Below are positions 44,551-54,057 of a stretch of DNA of 64,000 nt, one piece after another. Source of the DNA: Chryseobacterium sp. LJ668 (lineage in GTDB: Bacteria > Bacteroidota > Bacteroidia > Flavobacteriales > Weeksellaceae); assembly GCF_019613955.1 (NCBI RefSeq), contig NZ_CP080443.1:1364001-1428000 (forward strand). Reading direction: 5' to 3'. Below the pieces are notes generated by a model. The model was not told where the DNA came from and searched no databases. It saw nothing but the letters and a program-made list of their open reading frames with translations. The position numbers and the translations under genes are program-made. Positions within the stretch are counted from its first letter, which is position 1; each line of letters begins with the position of its first letter.

Positions 44551-47500
44551 TTAAAGCATTTTTTGCCTAGGTAGCCCAATTTCATGTTCCTGTGGATAAG
44601 GTTTTCTAAACGTCATGCTTACATCTTCCTTTAAGCTTCTTGCTGCTTCTCCAGATTTTTCCTTGTCCATTGAATATCGAGGGTCAGGAATAAACGGCAT
44701 CTTTGCCATCTTATGAATTGTAATCGTTGGAAAATGAAAATCAACTTCCACAGTTCCGAGAAGTAAATAACAACCACCTCCCTGAAAAGGATATTGCTCT
44801 AAACAGTTGGGAAAATGTGCTGTATCGAAGTATTCTCCTTCAGCATCAATCCATGTTCCGAAAAACATTGTCCCTCGTTTAGTAGGCACATGCTTTCGAG
44901 AGATTAAGTACGCCAACATTTTAACTTGCCGTTTATGGTGCTTTACAAGATCCTTTGCCATCACACTACCACGGTATTTAGTTTGAAGAAGATCAAAAGG
45001 CGAATGGGAAACCGGAAAACCAAGAATTTCAATTTCGTCAAAATCATCTTCAAAAGGAAGTCTCTTTATTTCCGGAAGCTTGTATTCCCGTTGTGGCTCT
45101 TCAAGCAAAGTTAAATGCCTATATTCAGGCTTAGAATTAGTCAGCAGAAATCTAGCTTGTATAAGTAATTCGTGCTTTTGTTTTCCTGTAAACCTGAATG
45201 CTCCAACAAAGATCAAAGTTTGTATGGTTTCAATACCAATGGGGATTCTTTTTATTAAATTTTCTAGCGATGTGTATTCCCCATTTTTCTTTCTTTCAGT
45301 AGGAATCATTTCAGCAAGACGAACTTCCAGACTTTCGATGTGCATCAATCCTAAATAAACATCTTTATCATAAACAGTAGTTTGAAACTCACTGCGGTTT
45401 ACACAAGGATTGTTTATTATTGCCCCTGACATTTTAGCTTCATGTACATAGACTTCTGTTCGATAGAAACCACCACCATTATTAATAGCACACACCATAA
45501 ACTCAATAGGATAATAAACTTTGAGATATAAACTCTGATAACTTTCAACCGCATAAGAAGCCGAATGAGCCTTACAAAAAGAATACCCGGCAAAAGATTC
45601 GATCTGTCTGTACACTTCTTTGGAAAGCTGTTCAGGATGTCCAAGTTGCTTGCAGGATTCGAAGAAGTGATCTTTTACTTTTTGCAATGCTGTCAAAGAC
45701 CGTCCTTTTCCGCTCATAGCTCTTCTTAAAACGTCACCATCAGGAGCGGAAAGACCTCCGAAGTGGAGAGCGATTTTAATTACATCTTCCTGATAAACCA
45801 TAATTCCATAAGTCTCTCCAAGCTCTTTTTTAAAAACATCATGAAAGTATTCAAATTTCGTAGGATTATTATGCCTGAAAATGTATTCTTTCATCATTCC
45901 ACTCTGTGCTACACCCGGACGGATGATCGATGATGCAGCAACCAATACTTTATAATTCTCACACTTTAATCTTCTTAGAAGACCACGCATCGCCGGACTT
46001 TCGATATAAAAGCATCCAATTGTTTTTCCGATGCTCAAGAATTCATTACATCTTGCTTCATTTTTAGAGATCGTTGTATCTTTAATGTCAACTGTAATCC
46101 CTTTTTTTTCTTTTATAAGATCAACAGTATCTTTGATTGTCCCCAACCCTCTTTGAGAGAGAATGTCAAATTTTTCGAATCCTATATTTTCAGCAACGTG
46201 CATGTCAAACTGAACAATGGGAAATCCTTTTGGTGGCATTTCCAGAGCCGTAAAATTTGTGATTGGTTCTTCAGAAATAAGAATACCACAAGAGTGCATA
46301 CTTCTTTGATTAGGAAATTTTTCAAGTAGTTTTCCATATTTATGAACAAACCTGAATACGGAATTATCATCATGCTCACTCATAGGTCTTGTTGCAAGAG
46401 AATCAAGTTCTTCTTTCGGTAAACCAAAAGCTTTTCCTACTTCCCTGAAAATGGAACGGTACTTAAATTCTACATTTGTTCCACAAAAAGCAACGTGATC
46501 TTTACCGTATTTTTGAAAGATGTATTCTAAGATGATGTCTCTCGTCTGCCAACTCCAGTCAATGTCGAAATCCGGTGGCGTTTTCCTATTAAGATTCAGG
46601 AATCTTTCAAAATATAAATCAAGCTCCAACGGACAGATGTCTGTAATTCCTAAACAGTAGCTTACAATAGAATTTGCACCGCTTCCCCTGCCAACATGCA
46701 TAAATCCCATTTTGCTGCTGTACTGCACGATATCCCAAGTGATAAGAAAATAGCCGCTAAATTTTAATTCGTCAATTACCGCCAATTCTTTCTCTACTCT
46801 CGCTTTAGCTTCAGCATTGTCACAGGAGTATCTTTTTTCTAAACCTTCGTACGCGAGTTTTGTAAGAAGTTTAAAATCGTTCTCACGGCTGTCAGTAAAG
46901 AATCTTTTGTTCTTAGGTGTTGAAAAATCAAATTTAAAACTGCACTTTTCAATCAATTTAGCTGTATTGGCAATTATTTCCGGAAGATTTTCAAACGCTT
47001 TCAAAATCTTCTTCTTCGGTAAAAATGTTTCCGTTTTTCCACAACAGTCTTTTTCGGTAAGCATTGAGATAAGTGTATTGTTATCTATAGCCCTGAGAAT
47101 ACAGTGCAGATTATATTCCTGCTTTGTTTTAAAAGTAACAGGTTGTAAGATGACCATTTTTCCAACCAGTTTTTTCAGTTCAGGTTTGAAGATAAGATTA
47201 ATTTCTTCAGATCGTATTCCAATGTATTCATCTTCTGAAAGTTCTTCTGGAATATTATGGATGGGGTAAATAATGATGGTGTTCTTAAGTTTTGGGTTAT
47301 GTTTAGGAATTTCAACCTCATCACAATTGTAAGCAGTGAGCATTCTGTTGATCTCACCAATTGCTGTTTGATTCTTTGCAAGGCAAATGTATAATTGCTC
47401 ATCTTGTACCCTGACATCAACTCCAACAATAGGTTTTATTGAATGTTCTTTACATAGATTGTAAAAATCATAGATTCCGGTAATGGTGTTGATGTCGGTT

Positions 47501-47604
47501 AAAGCTAATGCTTTAAGCTTGAACTCTAGTGCCTGCTGAACCAATTCTTCGATAGAAATAGTTCCATATCGCAGGCTGTGATATGAATGACAATTTAGAA
47601 ACAT
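44551..47604 (-). CDS. DnaE-type DNA polymerase III alpha subunit (DnaE2-like, translesion cassette)
   Basis: A 1017-residue C-family DNA polymerase. An N-terminal PHP domain is followed by GRGSGANSIVSYCLG near residue 307 and the catalytic PDFDID motif at 344-349. Helix-hairpin-helix and OB segments follow. The PHP metal site is partly altered at the start (Asn4 where family members often have His). The length and pairing with a Y-family polymerase fit an auxiliary, damage-induced polymerase rather than the replicative one, which is usually longer. It starts 8 bases after the Y-family gene, so they are one operon. Confidence 0.88.
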   Translation of the reverse strand: MFLNCHSYHSLRYGTISIEELVQQALEFKLKALALTDINTITGIYDFYNLCKEHSIKPIVGVDVRVQDEQLYICLAKNQTAIGEINRMLTAYNCDEVEIPKHNPKLKNTIIIYPIHNIPEELSEDEYIGIRSEEINLIFKPELKKLVGKMVILQPVTFKTKQEYNLHCILRAIDNNTLISMLTEKDCCGKTETFLPKKKILKAFENLPEIIANTAKLIEKCSFKFDFSTPKNKRFFTDSRENDFKLLTKLAYEGLEKRYSCDNAEAKARVEKELAVIDELKFSGYFLITWDIVQYSSKMGFMHVGRGSGANSIVSYCLGITDICPLELDLYFERFLNLNRKTPPDFDIDWSWQTRDIILEYIFQKYGKDHVAFCGTNVEFKYRSIFREVGKAFGLPKEELDSLATRPMSEHDDNSVFRFVHKYGKLLEKFPNQRSMHSCGILISEEPITNFTALEMPPKGFPIVQFDMHVAENIGFEKFDILSQRGLGTIKDTVDLIKEKKGITVDIKDTTISKNEARCNEFLSIGKTIGCFYIESPAMRGLLRRLKCENYKVLVAASSIIRPGVAQSGMMKEYIFRHNNPTKFEYFHDVFKKELGETYGIMVYQEDVIKIALHFGGLSAPDGDVLRRAMSGKGRSLTALQKVKDHFFESCKQLGHPEQLSKEVYRQIESFAGYSFCKAHSASYAVESYQSLYLKVYYPIEFMVCAINNGGGFYRTEVYVHEAKMSGAIINNPCVNRSEFQTTVYDKDVYLGLMHIESLEVRLAEMIPTERKKNGEYTSLENLIKRIPIGIETIQTLIFVGAFRFTGKQKHELLIQARFLLTNSKPEYRHLTLLEEPQREYKLPEIKRLPFEDDFDEIEILGFPVSHSPFDLLQTKYRGSVMAKDLVKHHKRQVKMLAYLISRKHVPTKRGTMFFGTWIDAEGEYFDTAHFPNCLEQYPFQGGGCYLLLGTVEVDFHFPTITIHKMAKMPFIPDPRYSMDKEKSGEAARSLKEDVSMTFRKPYPQEHEIGLPRQKML

Positions 47605-47612
47605 AATAAAAT

Positions 47613-48755
47613 TTATTTTAGTAATCCTGAAGCCCGACCGACACTAGCAGTGCCGAACCTGTTTTTGATATTGTCCATTGTCTGATACAATGAGATCAAT
47701 TCTTCAGTATCTTCGAACAGATTCATTTGATGACAACCGTGAACCAGTCCGGTAAACTTAACTCCTATCAACCGAATTCTTATTCGTCTTGTATATAGTT
47801 TCCTAAAAAGCTCAAGTACATATTTCAAAATTGAATGATCTGCTGATGTGTACGGAATTTTGCACTGCTTCGTTTCGGTATCGAAATTACTGTACCTGAT
47901 CTTCACGACAATCACTGACGTAAGCCATTTTTCTGCTCTCAGTTGGTAGCATAATTTTTCTACCATGCCGGACAATATACTTCTCACATTAACAATATCT
48001 ATGGTGTCCTGAGAAAATGTGTCTTCAGTAGAAATCGATTTTCTCTCTGAATACTGAACAACAGGCGTATCATCAATGCCATTAGCTTTCTTCCATAGAT
48101 CACTTCCGCTTTTTCCGATGAGCCTATGCAAGACATCAACAGGCATTGCGGATAAAGTCTCTATTGTCCTAACTCCTAATCTTGATAAAAGTTGGTACGT
48201 TACATTACCGACCATTGGAATCTTCTTAACGGAAAGAGGATTTAAAAATGATTGAATGTTCTGTTCTTTGATCTCGAATCTTCCTGTAGGCTTTGATTCG
48301 CCTGTCCCTATTTTTGAAACAGTTTTGTTTGCTGACAAGGCAAAGCTGATTGGTAAACCGGTGTTTTTTTTAACGGCTTCAGCAATCTCAGTCGTCCATT
48401 TGTAACATCCAAAAAACTGATCCATTCCAGAGAGGTCAATGTAAAATTCGTCAATGCTAGCTTTCTCTAAAACGGGCACTCGCTCCTGAATAACATCAGT
48501 TACCATATGAGACATATTCGAATACATTTCCATGTCCCCTTTGATCACCCTTGCTTCCGGACATAATCTTAAAGCCATCTTAATAGGCATTGCGCTTCTA
48601 ACCCCAAAGTATCTCGTTTCGTAAGAACAGGATGCTACTACACCACGATCTCCACCGCCGATAATTACAGGCTTATTCTCAAGTTCTGAGTTCTTCAGTC
48701 TTTCACATGACACAAAAAAAGTGTCTAAGTCCATATGTACAATCGAGCGATTCAT
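47613..48755 (-). CDS. dinB: Y-family DNA polymerase (DinB/Pol IV type)
   Basis: A 380-residue translesion polymerase. The catalytic residues are present: Asp9 in HMDLDTFF, and Asp102/Glu103 in ASIDEFYID. The thumb and little-finger regions follow. Having these residues separates it from ImuB, the inactive Y-family member of related mutasomes. Translation starts at 48755, four bases after a TAATTTTG -7 box, so the message may be nearly leaderless. It heads the operon with the DnaE-type polymerase and is divergent from an S24 repressor gene. Confidence 0.9.
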   Translation of the reverse strand: MNRSIVHMDLDTFFVSCERLKNSELENKPVIIGGGDRGVVASCSYETRYFGVRSAMPIKMALRLCPEARVIKGDMEMYSNMSHMVTDVIQERVPVLEKASIDEFYIDLSGMDQFFGCYKWTTEIAEAVKKNTGLPISFALSANKTVSKIGTGESKPTGRFEIKEQNIQSFLNPLSVKKIPMVGNVTYQLLSRLGVRTIETLSAMPVDVLHRLIGKSGSDLWKKANGIDDTPVVQYSERKSISTEDTFSQDTIDIVNVRSILSGMVEKLCYQLRAEKWLTSVIVVKIRYSNFDTETKQCKIPYTSADHSILKYVLELFRKLYTRRIRIRLIGVKFTGLVHGCHQMNLFEDTEELISLYQTMDNIKNRFGTASVGRASGLLK

Positions 48756-48759
48756 TTGT

Positions 48760-48767
48760 CAAAATTA
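48760..48767 (-). promoter_or_regulatory. -7 box of the polymerase operon
   Basis: Reads TAATTTTG on the minus strand, ending four bases before the dinB start codon. In the 61-base space shared with the divergent repressor promoter. Confidence 0.65.
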
Positions 48768-48790
48768 GATACTAATTATCTCAAAATAGT

Positions 48791-48798
48791 TATATTTG
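48791..48798 (+). promoter_or_regulatory. -7 box of the S24 repressor gene
   Basis: TATATTTG, exact TAnnTTTG match, directly left of the palindrome and 18 bases before the ATG. No TTG at ideal spacing upstream. Confidence 0.6.
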
Positions 48799-48800
48799 CT

Positions 48801-48815
48801 GGTATAAATTATACC
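48801..48815. promoter_or_regulatory. Candidate LexA-like operator (perfect 15-base palindrome)
   Basis: GGTATAA-A-TTATACC: seven-base arms around one central base. It sits between the repressor -7 box and its ATG (two bases later), an ideal position for autorepression, and 46 bases from dinB. A weaker GATA...TATC symmetry lies at 48768-48780 near the dinB box. Confidence 0.75.
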
Positions 48816-48816
48816 A

Positions 48817-49578
48817 ATGTCAATTTTTTCAGATAACATCAGGTTTCTAAGGGGTCAGAAAAATCTCTCTCAAGCAAAAACAGCAGAAGAACTTTTAATT
48901 ACAAGAGAGCGGTATGCTAAGTATGAGGACGGTCGATCTGAACCGCCCATTGAAATCCTTTTGCGGATCTCTAAATACCATAAAGTGAGTATTGATTTGC
49001 TGGTTGCTATTGATATACAGAAATATCCGCTTGATGATATTGTTAAACTACCGGAAAACAGGATTGTCCTTCCAATCAAGGTTGACAAGACAGGAGAGAA
49101 TAAAATTGAATTGGTAACTCAGAAAGCGAAAATGGGCTATGTAAATGGTTACGATGATCCTGAATTTATCGAAGCTCTTCAACATATTTCACTTCCGTTT
49201 TTGAGAAATGGGAAATTCCGGGCGTTTCCCGCTGAAGGTGATTCGATGCCACCGTATAATGACGGGACATATTTCGTTGGGAAATACATTGAAAGCCGGG
49301 ATGATTTAAAGAAGGGAAATACTTACATTTTTGTTACAAAGGATGGAATCGTTTACAAGCGTTATTCAGCTCAAAACGATAAAGGAAACTTTGTAAAATC
49401 AGACAATCAATTTTACGAACCGTATGAAATTGAATGGGCAGAGGTTAGAGAAATTTGGCAGTTTGCTGCAAGCATTAATACTAAAGAGCTGACCGTTGAA
49501 AATTTTGAATTTCAGACAGTGAAAAATATGTTCGAAGAAATTAATGCAGGAATTAAATACTTAAAAACATATTCATAA
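48817..49578 (+). CDS. XRE-S24 LexA-like repressor of the polymerase cassette
   Basis: A 253-residue protein with an N-terminal XRE helix-turn-helix (FLRGQKNLSQAKTAEELLITRERYAKYEDGRSEPP) and a C-terminal S24/LexA-type peptidase. The catalytic pair is Ser143 in FPAEGDSMPP and Lys181 in GIVYKRY. The expected self-cleavage region reads KAKMGYVNGYDDP, with Met106-Gly107 where Ala-Gly is usual; whether it still self-cleaves is open. It is divergent from dinB-dnaE, with a perfect palindrome at its start. Self-cleavage under DNA damage is inferred from the family. Confidence 0.88.
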   Translation: MSIFSDNIRFLRGQKNLSQAKTAEELLITRERYAKYEDGRSEPPIEILLRISKYHKVSIDLLVAIDIQKYPLDDIVKLPENRIVLPIKVDKTGENKIELVTQKAKMGYVNGYDDPEFIEALQHISLPFLRNGKFRAFPAEGDSMPPYNDGTYFVGKYIESRDDLKKGNTYIFVTKDGIVYKRYSAQNDKGNFVKSDNQFYEPYEIEWAEVREIWQFAASINTKELTVENFEFQTVKNMFEEINAGIKYLKTYS

Positions 49579-49810
49579 ATCTATTACTATCTCTAATTTC
49601 AATTTCCGCAGTAGTTCTGTCACAAAGAAAAATAGTCATTTGCAAAGGGATACTAAATGATCTTTCAATAATATAATTTAGTTTAGTTTATGAATTCATG
49701 CTAAAATCAAGCTATATCAGTGCGACTATAAAATTTATCTAATAGTTGTGATGAAATCATGTGGCAAGAAATTGAAATTCTAATATAGCTACCCAAAATA
49801 AGGTTCTACT

Positions 49811-50407
49811 TTAAAACATTATCTTACGGTTTTTGATATGAAGTATTTTATCTCGCTCCATCTTTTTGATTGTTCTGATGGTTGTTTCTATGCACAGACC
49901 CGTAAGTGAAGCCAATTGTTGTCTTGTAAGGGGAACTTCAAATGTATACCGTTCTTGATTTTCCTGTTCTTTCTTCATCATTTCTATGACTTCCTTTAAT
50001 CTCTCGGCCGCATTATGACTTGATATTTTTTGCATTAAAACAAACTTTCTGTATAGTCGCTCTGAAAGAGATTTACAGACTTCGATGTAAATGTCAGGAT
50101 GTAAAGCTAAATAAGAAAATAGAGTAGTTTTGCAAACCTTCATGATGGTACATTTAGTCAAAGCAATAGCATTTATAGGATATGGCTTTTCCGTAAAAAG
50201 CATCGATTCTCCTACTGCATCTTCATTGGTTAAAATGTTTTGAATGAATTCTTTTCCGTCAGTGTTATAATTGTTTAGTTTCACATCGCCTTTTACTACC
50301 TGATAGTAGAACTGCGGGCTGCCGCTCTCACGGAAGATATAATCTCCGGGGTTATAATCTTCTTCTGTCGCTCCCATGGAGTGCAGAAGTTCTTCTTTGA
50401 TAGACAT
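49811..50407 (-). CDS. Crp/Fnr-family transcriptional regulator
   Basis: A 198-residue regulator with an N-terminal cyclic-nucleotide-binding-like domain (YIFRESGSPQFYYQVVKGDVKLNNYNTDGKEFIQNIL) and a C-terminal winged helix (PLTRQQLASLTGLCIETTIRTIKKMERDKIL). No Cys cluster of the Fnr type is present, so it is Crp-like. Targets unknown. A 9-bp hairpin lies just upstream at 50447-50474. Confidence 0.9.
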   Translation of the reverse strand: MSIKEELLHSMGATEEDYNPGDYIFRESGSPQFYYQVVKGDVKLNNYNTDGKEFIQNILTNEDAVGESMLFTEKPYPINAIALTKCTIMKVCKTTLFSYLALHPDIYIEVCKSLSERLYRKFVLMQKISSHNAAERLKEVIEMMKKEQENQERYTFEVPLTRQQLASLTGLCIETTIRTIKKMERDKILHIKNRKIMF

Positions 50408-51037
50408 AATATAATTTTTATGGTTGGTGTAGGAATATTGCCGTATACGATGTTCAGCGGAGTACGAACATCGTCATCCTGTATGTTACCAAATTTTTAT
50501 GGCAACAATTTAAAGAGAAAGTATAAAGCGTGTCATGAAGATCAGGTGTATTGTCTCTTGCATTTTTATGTACGAGACGACTTCGCTTCTAAAGATTGCC
50601 ATTGCTCCTTAGTTAGATCGGAGACGAGATATTAAATCGTTAACAATAAGTATTTTAGAAAGATACAATAATAAATTAGACATAACGTAATATTTCGAAT
50701 CATAATATTAATTATTAATATCGACCGTTTTTTCTGATAGTTTCGTAAATTAGTAGGTACGGTTTTCACAATCAGTTTACTGTAATTTATAATCGACATT
50801 AAGTTAAATTAGCAGAAAGAATGTCTCAAAAAACGATTAAATAAGTTAGATAACTAATAGTTTAATTTGTTTACATCAGCTCTGATTCAGAAGGGGCTGC
50901 AGCACGATTTAAGTGCAACTAAAGATTCCCTTACCTGCAACCACATTAGATAGGGTTTTGTTTTAGAGTAAGCAGATGTAAAACTCAGATTTTCTCAATA
51001 TCCAAAAAATGCGTAATTTTATCGTGAGGAGAAAAAA
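50408..51037 (+). other. 630-base intergenic region between two Crp-like genes
   Basis: No convincing coding frame; one 84-codon frame (50381-50635) overlaps the Crp-like start and looks like noise. The hairpin ACGATGTTC/GAACATCGT is at 50447-50455 and 50466-50474 with a 10-base loop, in the likely 5' leader of the minus-strand Crp-like gene. Confidence 0.5.
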
Positions 51038-51616
51038 ATGAAAAAATTATTTGACTACATAAATAGTCATTCGACAGAAGGGATTTCAGAGCAAGATTTC
51101 GAACTTGTTAAAAAGTACTTTATCCCTAAACGACTACGAAAAAAGCAATACTTTTTACAAGAAGGTGAAGTATGTAAATATTTTGGCTTCATTTTGAGTG
51201 GTGCAATGCGTCAGTATACCCTTGATGAAAAGGGATCTGAGCATATTTTACAATTGGCTGTCGAAGACTGGTGGGTCGGAGACCGTGAAAGTTGGACTTT
51301 GTCCAAACCATCTATTTACAACATCGATGCTTGGGAAGATACAGAATTATTACTGATGTCACACGCTAATTTGTTAGAGTTGGTTCAACGTTTTCCTGCT
51401 TTTGCTGCTACTAAGAAAATGATGGACGACAGGAATAATATTGCCAGCCAAAGGAGAATTACATCAACTATAAGTTCAACGGCCGAAAAACGCTACACAA
51501 CTTTTCTTGATTGTTATCCGGAGTTGGCAGAACGATTTCCCCAGCAACAAATAGCATCGTATTTAGGCATGACGAAAGATACTCTAAGCCGCATAAAGGG
51601 TAAGCTTATGAGGTAA
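51038..51616 (+). CDS. Crp/Fnr-family transcriptional regulator (YeiL/cyclic-nucleotide-binding type)
   Basis: A 192-residue regulator of the common Bacteroidota type with the N-terminal cNMP-like domain (FIPKRLRKKQYFLQEGEVCKYFGFILSGAMRQY) and a C-terminal helix-turn-helix (FPQQQIASYLGMTKDTLSRIKGKLMR). No Fe-S cysteines. It is upstream of and separate from the isochorismatase-like gene, with a terminator between them, so co-transcription is unlikely, though it may regulate that gene. Confidence 0.9.
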   Translation: MKKLFDYINSHSTEGISEQDFELVKKYFIPKRLRKKQYFLQEGEVCKYFGFILSGAMRQYTLDEKGSEHILQLAVEDWWVGDRESWTLSKPSIYNIDAWEDTELLLMSHANLLELVQRFPAFAATKKMMDDRNNIASQRRITSTISSTAEKRYTTFLDCYPELAERFPQQQIASYLGMTKDTLSRIKGKLMR

Positions 51617-51635
51617 GAATAAGACCACAGTTGTT

Positions 51636-51665
51636 AAAAAGTAGATCTACATCTACTTTTTTTTT
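51636..51665 (+). terminator. Terminator after the second Crp-like gene
   Basis: AAAAAGTAGAT/ATCTACTTTTT stem with a four-base loop and a long T run. Confidence 0.85.
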
Positions 51666-51868
51666 AGTTATATGTCATTTTTATTTTAAGGGATATGGTT
51701 GAATTTTGTAAAGAGAGATCCAAGGGTTATTGACTTATTGTTTCAATTCATGACATCTTAGTTGTTCAATTATATTTTTAGTTATAGATAGCTAATTACA
51801 AATGTCGTCACTTGAAAAGGTATAGTCAAGCAATTCCTTGTCTCATCATTAACTTAAATTAAATATCT

Positions 51869-52516
51869 ATGAGCAGTTTACCAATTCGTGACAAAGAAAA
51901 AGATCATTTGCTTACAGCAGAAAATGCGCTATTGATCGTAATTGATTACCAACCACCACAAGTTAATTCTATTGGTTCGATGGACAGACAAACATTAGTG
52001 AACAACATATGTGGTACGGTAGAAGCGGCTAAATTATATGGGATGCCTATCGTAGTATCCTCTGTAAATGTAGCGACAGGACTAAATAAACCAATAATTC
52101 CCCAGTTGCAAAAGCGTTTGGAAGGTATTACACCTATCGACAGAACTGGCGTTAATGCGTGGGAAGACAAAGAATTTGTAGAAGCTGTAAGGGCAACAGG
52201 CAGAAAGAAGCTAATTATTGCCGCATTATGGACGGAGGTTTGCCTTGCATTTCCAGCTTTGGATGCCTTGAAAGAAGGCTTTGAAGTTTATGTGCCAGTA
52301 GATGCTGTTGGCGGCACTTCGGTGGTTGCCCATGATGCGGCAATCCGACGCATGGAACAAGCAGGTGCAGTATCTATCAGCACGGCACAATTGTTTTGCG
52401 AATTACAGAGAGATTGGAGCAGGACAGAAACTGTTACAGGCTTCATAAAGCTATACATTGAAACTGGTGGCAACGCAGGTATTCAGTTTTCAAATGACAC
52501 CGCAGAAAAAAAGTAA
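51869..52516 (+). CDS. Isochorismatase-like cysteine hydrolase (YcaC type)
   Basis: A 215-residue isochorismatase-superfamily hydrolase. The catalytic Asp is in LLIVIDYQPP and the Cys in ALWTEVCLAFPALDAL. The DAVGGTSVVAHDAAIRRMEQAG segment is typical of the YcaC group. The substrate may be an amide, nicotinamide or a similar compound; it cannot be told. A strong terminator begins 5 bases after the stop. Confidence 0.88.
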   Translation: MSSLPIRDKEKDHLLTAENALLIVIDYQPPQVNSIGSMDRQTLVNNICGTVEAAKLYGMPIVVSSVNVATGLNKPIIPQLQKRLEGITPIDRTGVNAWEDKEFVEAVRATGRKKLIIAALWTEVCLAFPALDALKEGFEVYVPVDAVGGTSVVAHDAAIRRMEQAGAVSISTAQLFCELQRDWSRTETVTGFIKLYIETGGNAGIQFSNDTAEKK

Positions 52517-52520
52517 AAAC

Positions 52521-52554
52521 AAAAAGGAGCCTTCTTCATTGAAGGCTCCTTTTT
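52521..52554 (+). terminator. Terminator after the isochorismatase-like gene
   Basis: 14-bp perfect stem AAAAAGGAGCCTTC/GAAGGCTCCTTTTT with a six-base loop. Confidence 0.9.
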
Positions 52555-52815
52555 GTTTCTTTATAAATAATAGTTATTTTGACGCTTTCCACCAAAAGGG
52601 TTAATCAATTTAATACTTATCTCCAATTATCGTAATACGTAGTTTTTATTATTGTCGAATAGTTGCTTTTTACTTAGATTCTACTGTAAAGTTTAGCAGT
52701 TGTGCGATATTAAACTCAAGGATAAGGTTTATGTTCAGTGATGATCTTCGGTAAAGGATTTTAGAAAAAATACCCGCAATAATATCGTGGGCATTTTACA
52801 AGTATTCCAACAGTT

Positions 52816-53301
52816 TTATTTTGTTAGAACGGTTACAACTTTATCTATGACACCATCATTATTGTAATCTTTATCAAAATAATCCACGTAGCCTTCATCA
52901 AAACTCTCTATCTCTAATTGCGTATTGCTAACCGATTTCACCTTATAATCAGCATCACCGTAAAATGTGATCATTTTAGAACCTGAATTGTAAGTCCATT
53001 GACCATCATCATTAGTCGGCGTATCTAAACACGCGCCATTCTGCGTACTTTTATACATCCTAATGTTCAGGAAATTGTTTGCCTTCAATTGATATAAATT
53101 TTTGCCGGAACAATCAGGATTTGCAGAACCTATCTGCTGACCATTTAGGTTATTGATGAAGAGATATTTCGATATTTTCCAGTCTCCGATTAACGCATTA
53201 GCACCTGGTGTTTCTTCCGGAGTGTTATCATCATTGCTGCTGCAAGAGAAATTAAAAACTGAAGCCGTTATAAGGCTGAGAATAAAAATTGTTTTTTTCA
53301 T
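52816..53301 (-). CDS. Lipocalin-like lipoprotein
   Basis: A 161-residue lipoprotein (lipobox FNFSCSS) with the lipocalin-like start LIGDWKISKYLF and several beta strands, ending in a Asp/Asn-rich segment DKDYNNDGVIDKVV that may bind calcium. Such short lipocalin-like lipoproteins are common in Flavobacteriia. It follows the 231-residue hypothetical gene after 12 bases and is probably co-transcribed. A weak terminator-like repeat (about 52768-52797) follows. Confidence 0.75.
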   Translation of the reverse strand: MKKTIFILSLITASVFNFSCSSNDDNTPEETPGANALIGDWKISKYLFINNLNGQQIGSANPDCSGKNLYQLKANNFLNIRMYKSTQNGACLDTPTNDDGQWTYNSGSKMITFYGDADYKVKSVSNTQLEIESFDEGYVDYFDKDYNNDGVIDKVVTVLTK

Positions 53302-53313
53302 GTAAAAGATTGT

Positions 53314-54009
53314 TTATGTATTTATGACTTTATAGATTTGCTTCTGAGCTATTGACTTAATCCACTCTTGATAGATTGAGATGTCATAATCAGAAGAAAA
53401 AATATCTCCTGACCTTGCGTGATTAAAAATACCTCGATTGGCTTTAGACACGATTGTTGGTACTTCGTAATTGAGTGTATAGTGCTTAACCATTATGTCG
53501 TAATTAGATTTATCTATCGATTTACGTCCACCATAATATTTTATAGCATAAAATAAATCCGCAAATAAGTTTGATAAGTAAGTGAAAATATTAATTGGAA
53601 CAAATCTTCTTGCGAAAAGTAAATTATGAAGTTCTTGATCAGACAAATCCTGCGGTGAATATTGTAATCCAAAGGAATATGATTTTTTCTGAATCTCATT
53701 CAAGCTGTGGATTATTATCTTCGCATAGCTTTCATTGTAACACTTGGTTAAGTTTAAAATTTCGCTGTTATCTAAATGCAGCTGCAAAAATTTTATGATC
53801 TTATTTTCGTAAAAGGCTACTGCAAGTTCTGGATGCAATATTTCTTCACCTTGTCCACACTTTAAATATAGATTATAAAATTCTTTATCTAAAGGAAGCT
53901 TTTTCTCTTCGGTTGAAGGTATTTCAAAACTATCAAAAAGAAAGTCGTTTAATAGTTTCTCTATCACATGATAATGTTCATCAACATTTTCAGGAAGTAA
54001 AGATGTCAT
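53314..54009 (-). CDS. Hypothetical protein
   Basis: A 231-residue cytoplasmic protein I cannot assign. It is mostly helical, rich in aromatic and charged residues, and has no transmembrane segment or known motif. It is 12 bases upstream of the lipocalin-like lipoprotein gene, which suggests an operon. A large nested inverted-repeat element lies just upstream (54058-54215). Confidence 0.5.
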   Translation of the reverse strand: MTSLLPENVDEHYHVIEKLLNDFLFDSFEIPSTEEKKLPLDKEFYNLYLKCGQGEEILHPELAVAFYENKIIKFLQLHLDNSEILNLTKCYNESYAKIIIHSLNEIQKKSYSFGLQYSPQDLSDQELHNLLFARRFVPINIFTYLSNLFADLFYAIKYYGGRKSIDKSNYDIMVKHYTLNYEVPTIVSKANRGIFNHARSGDIFSSDYDISIYQEWIKSIAQKQIYKVINT

Positions 54010-54057
54010 AGATATCTGTTTTCAGGCACAGTCCCAATGCCATTATTAGAATGCAAA

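Noticed and set aside
44551..48755. ImuA-ImuB-DnaE2 mutasome
   Set aside because: There is no ImuA and the Y-family protein keeps its catalytic residues, so it is a related but different cassette.
50381..50635. 84-residue open frame on the plus strand
   Set aside because: It starts inside the minus-strand Crp-like gene, has no recognisable domain and covers the hairpin region; looks like chance.
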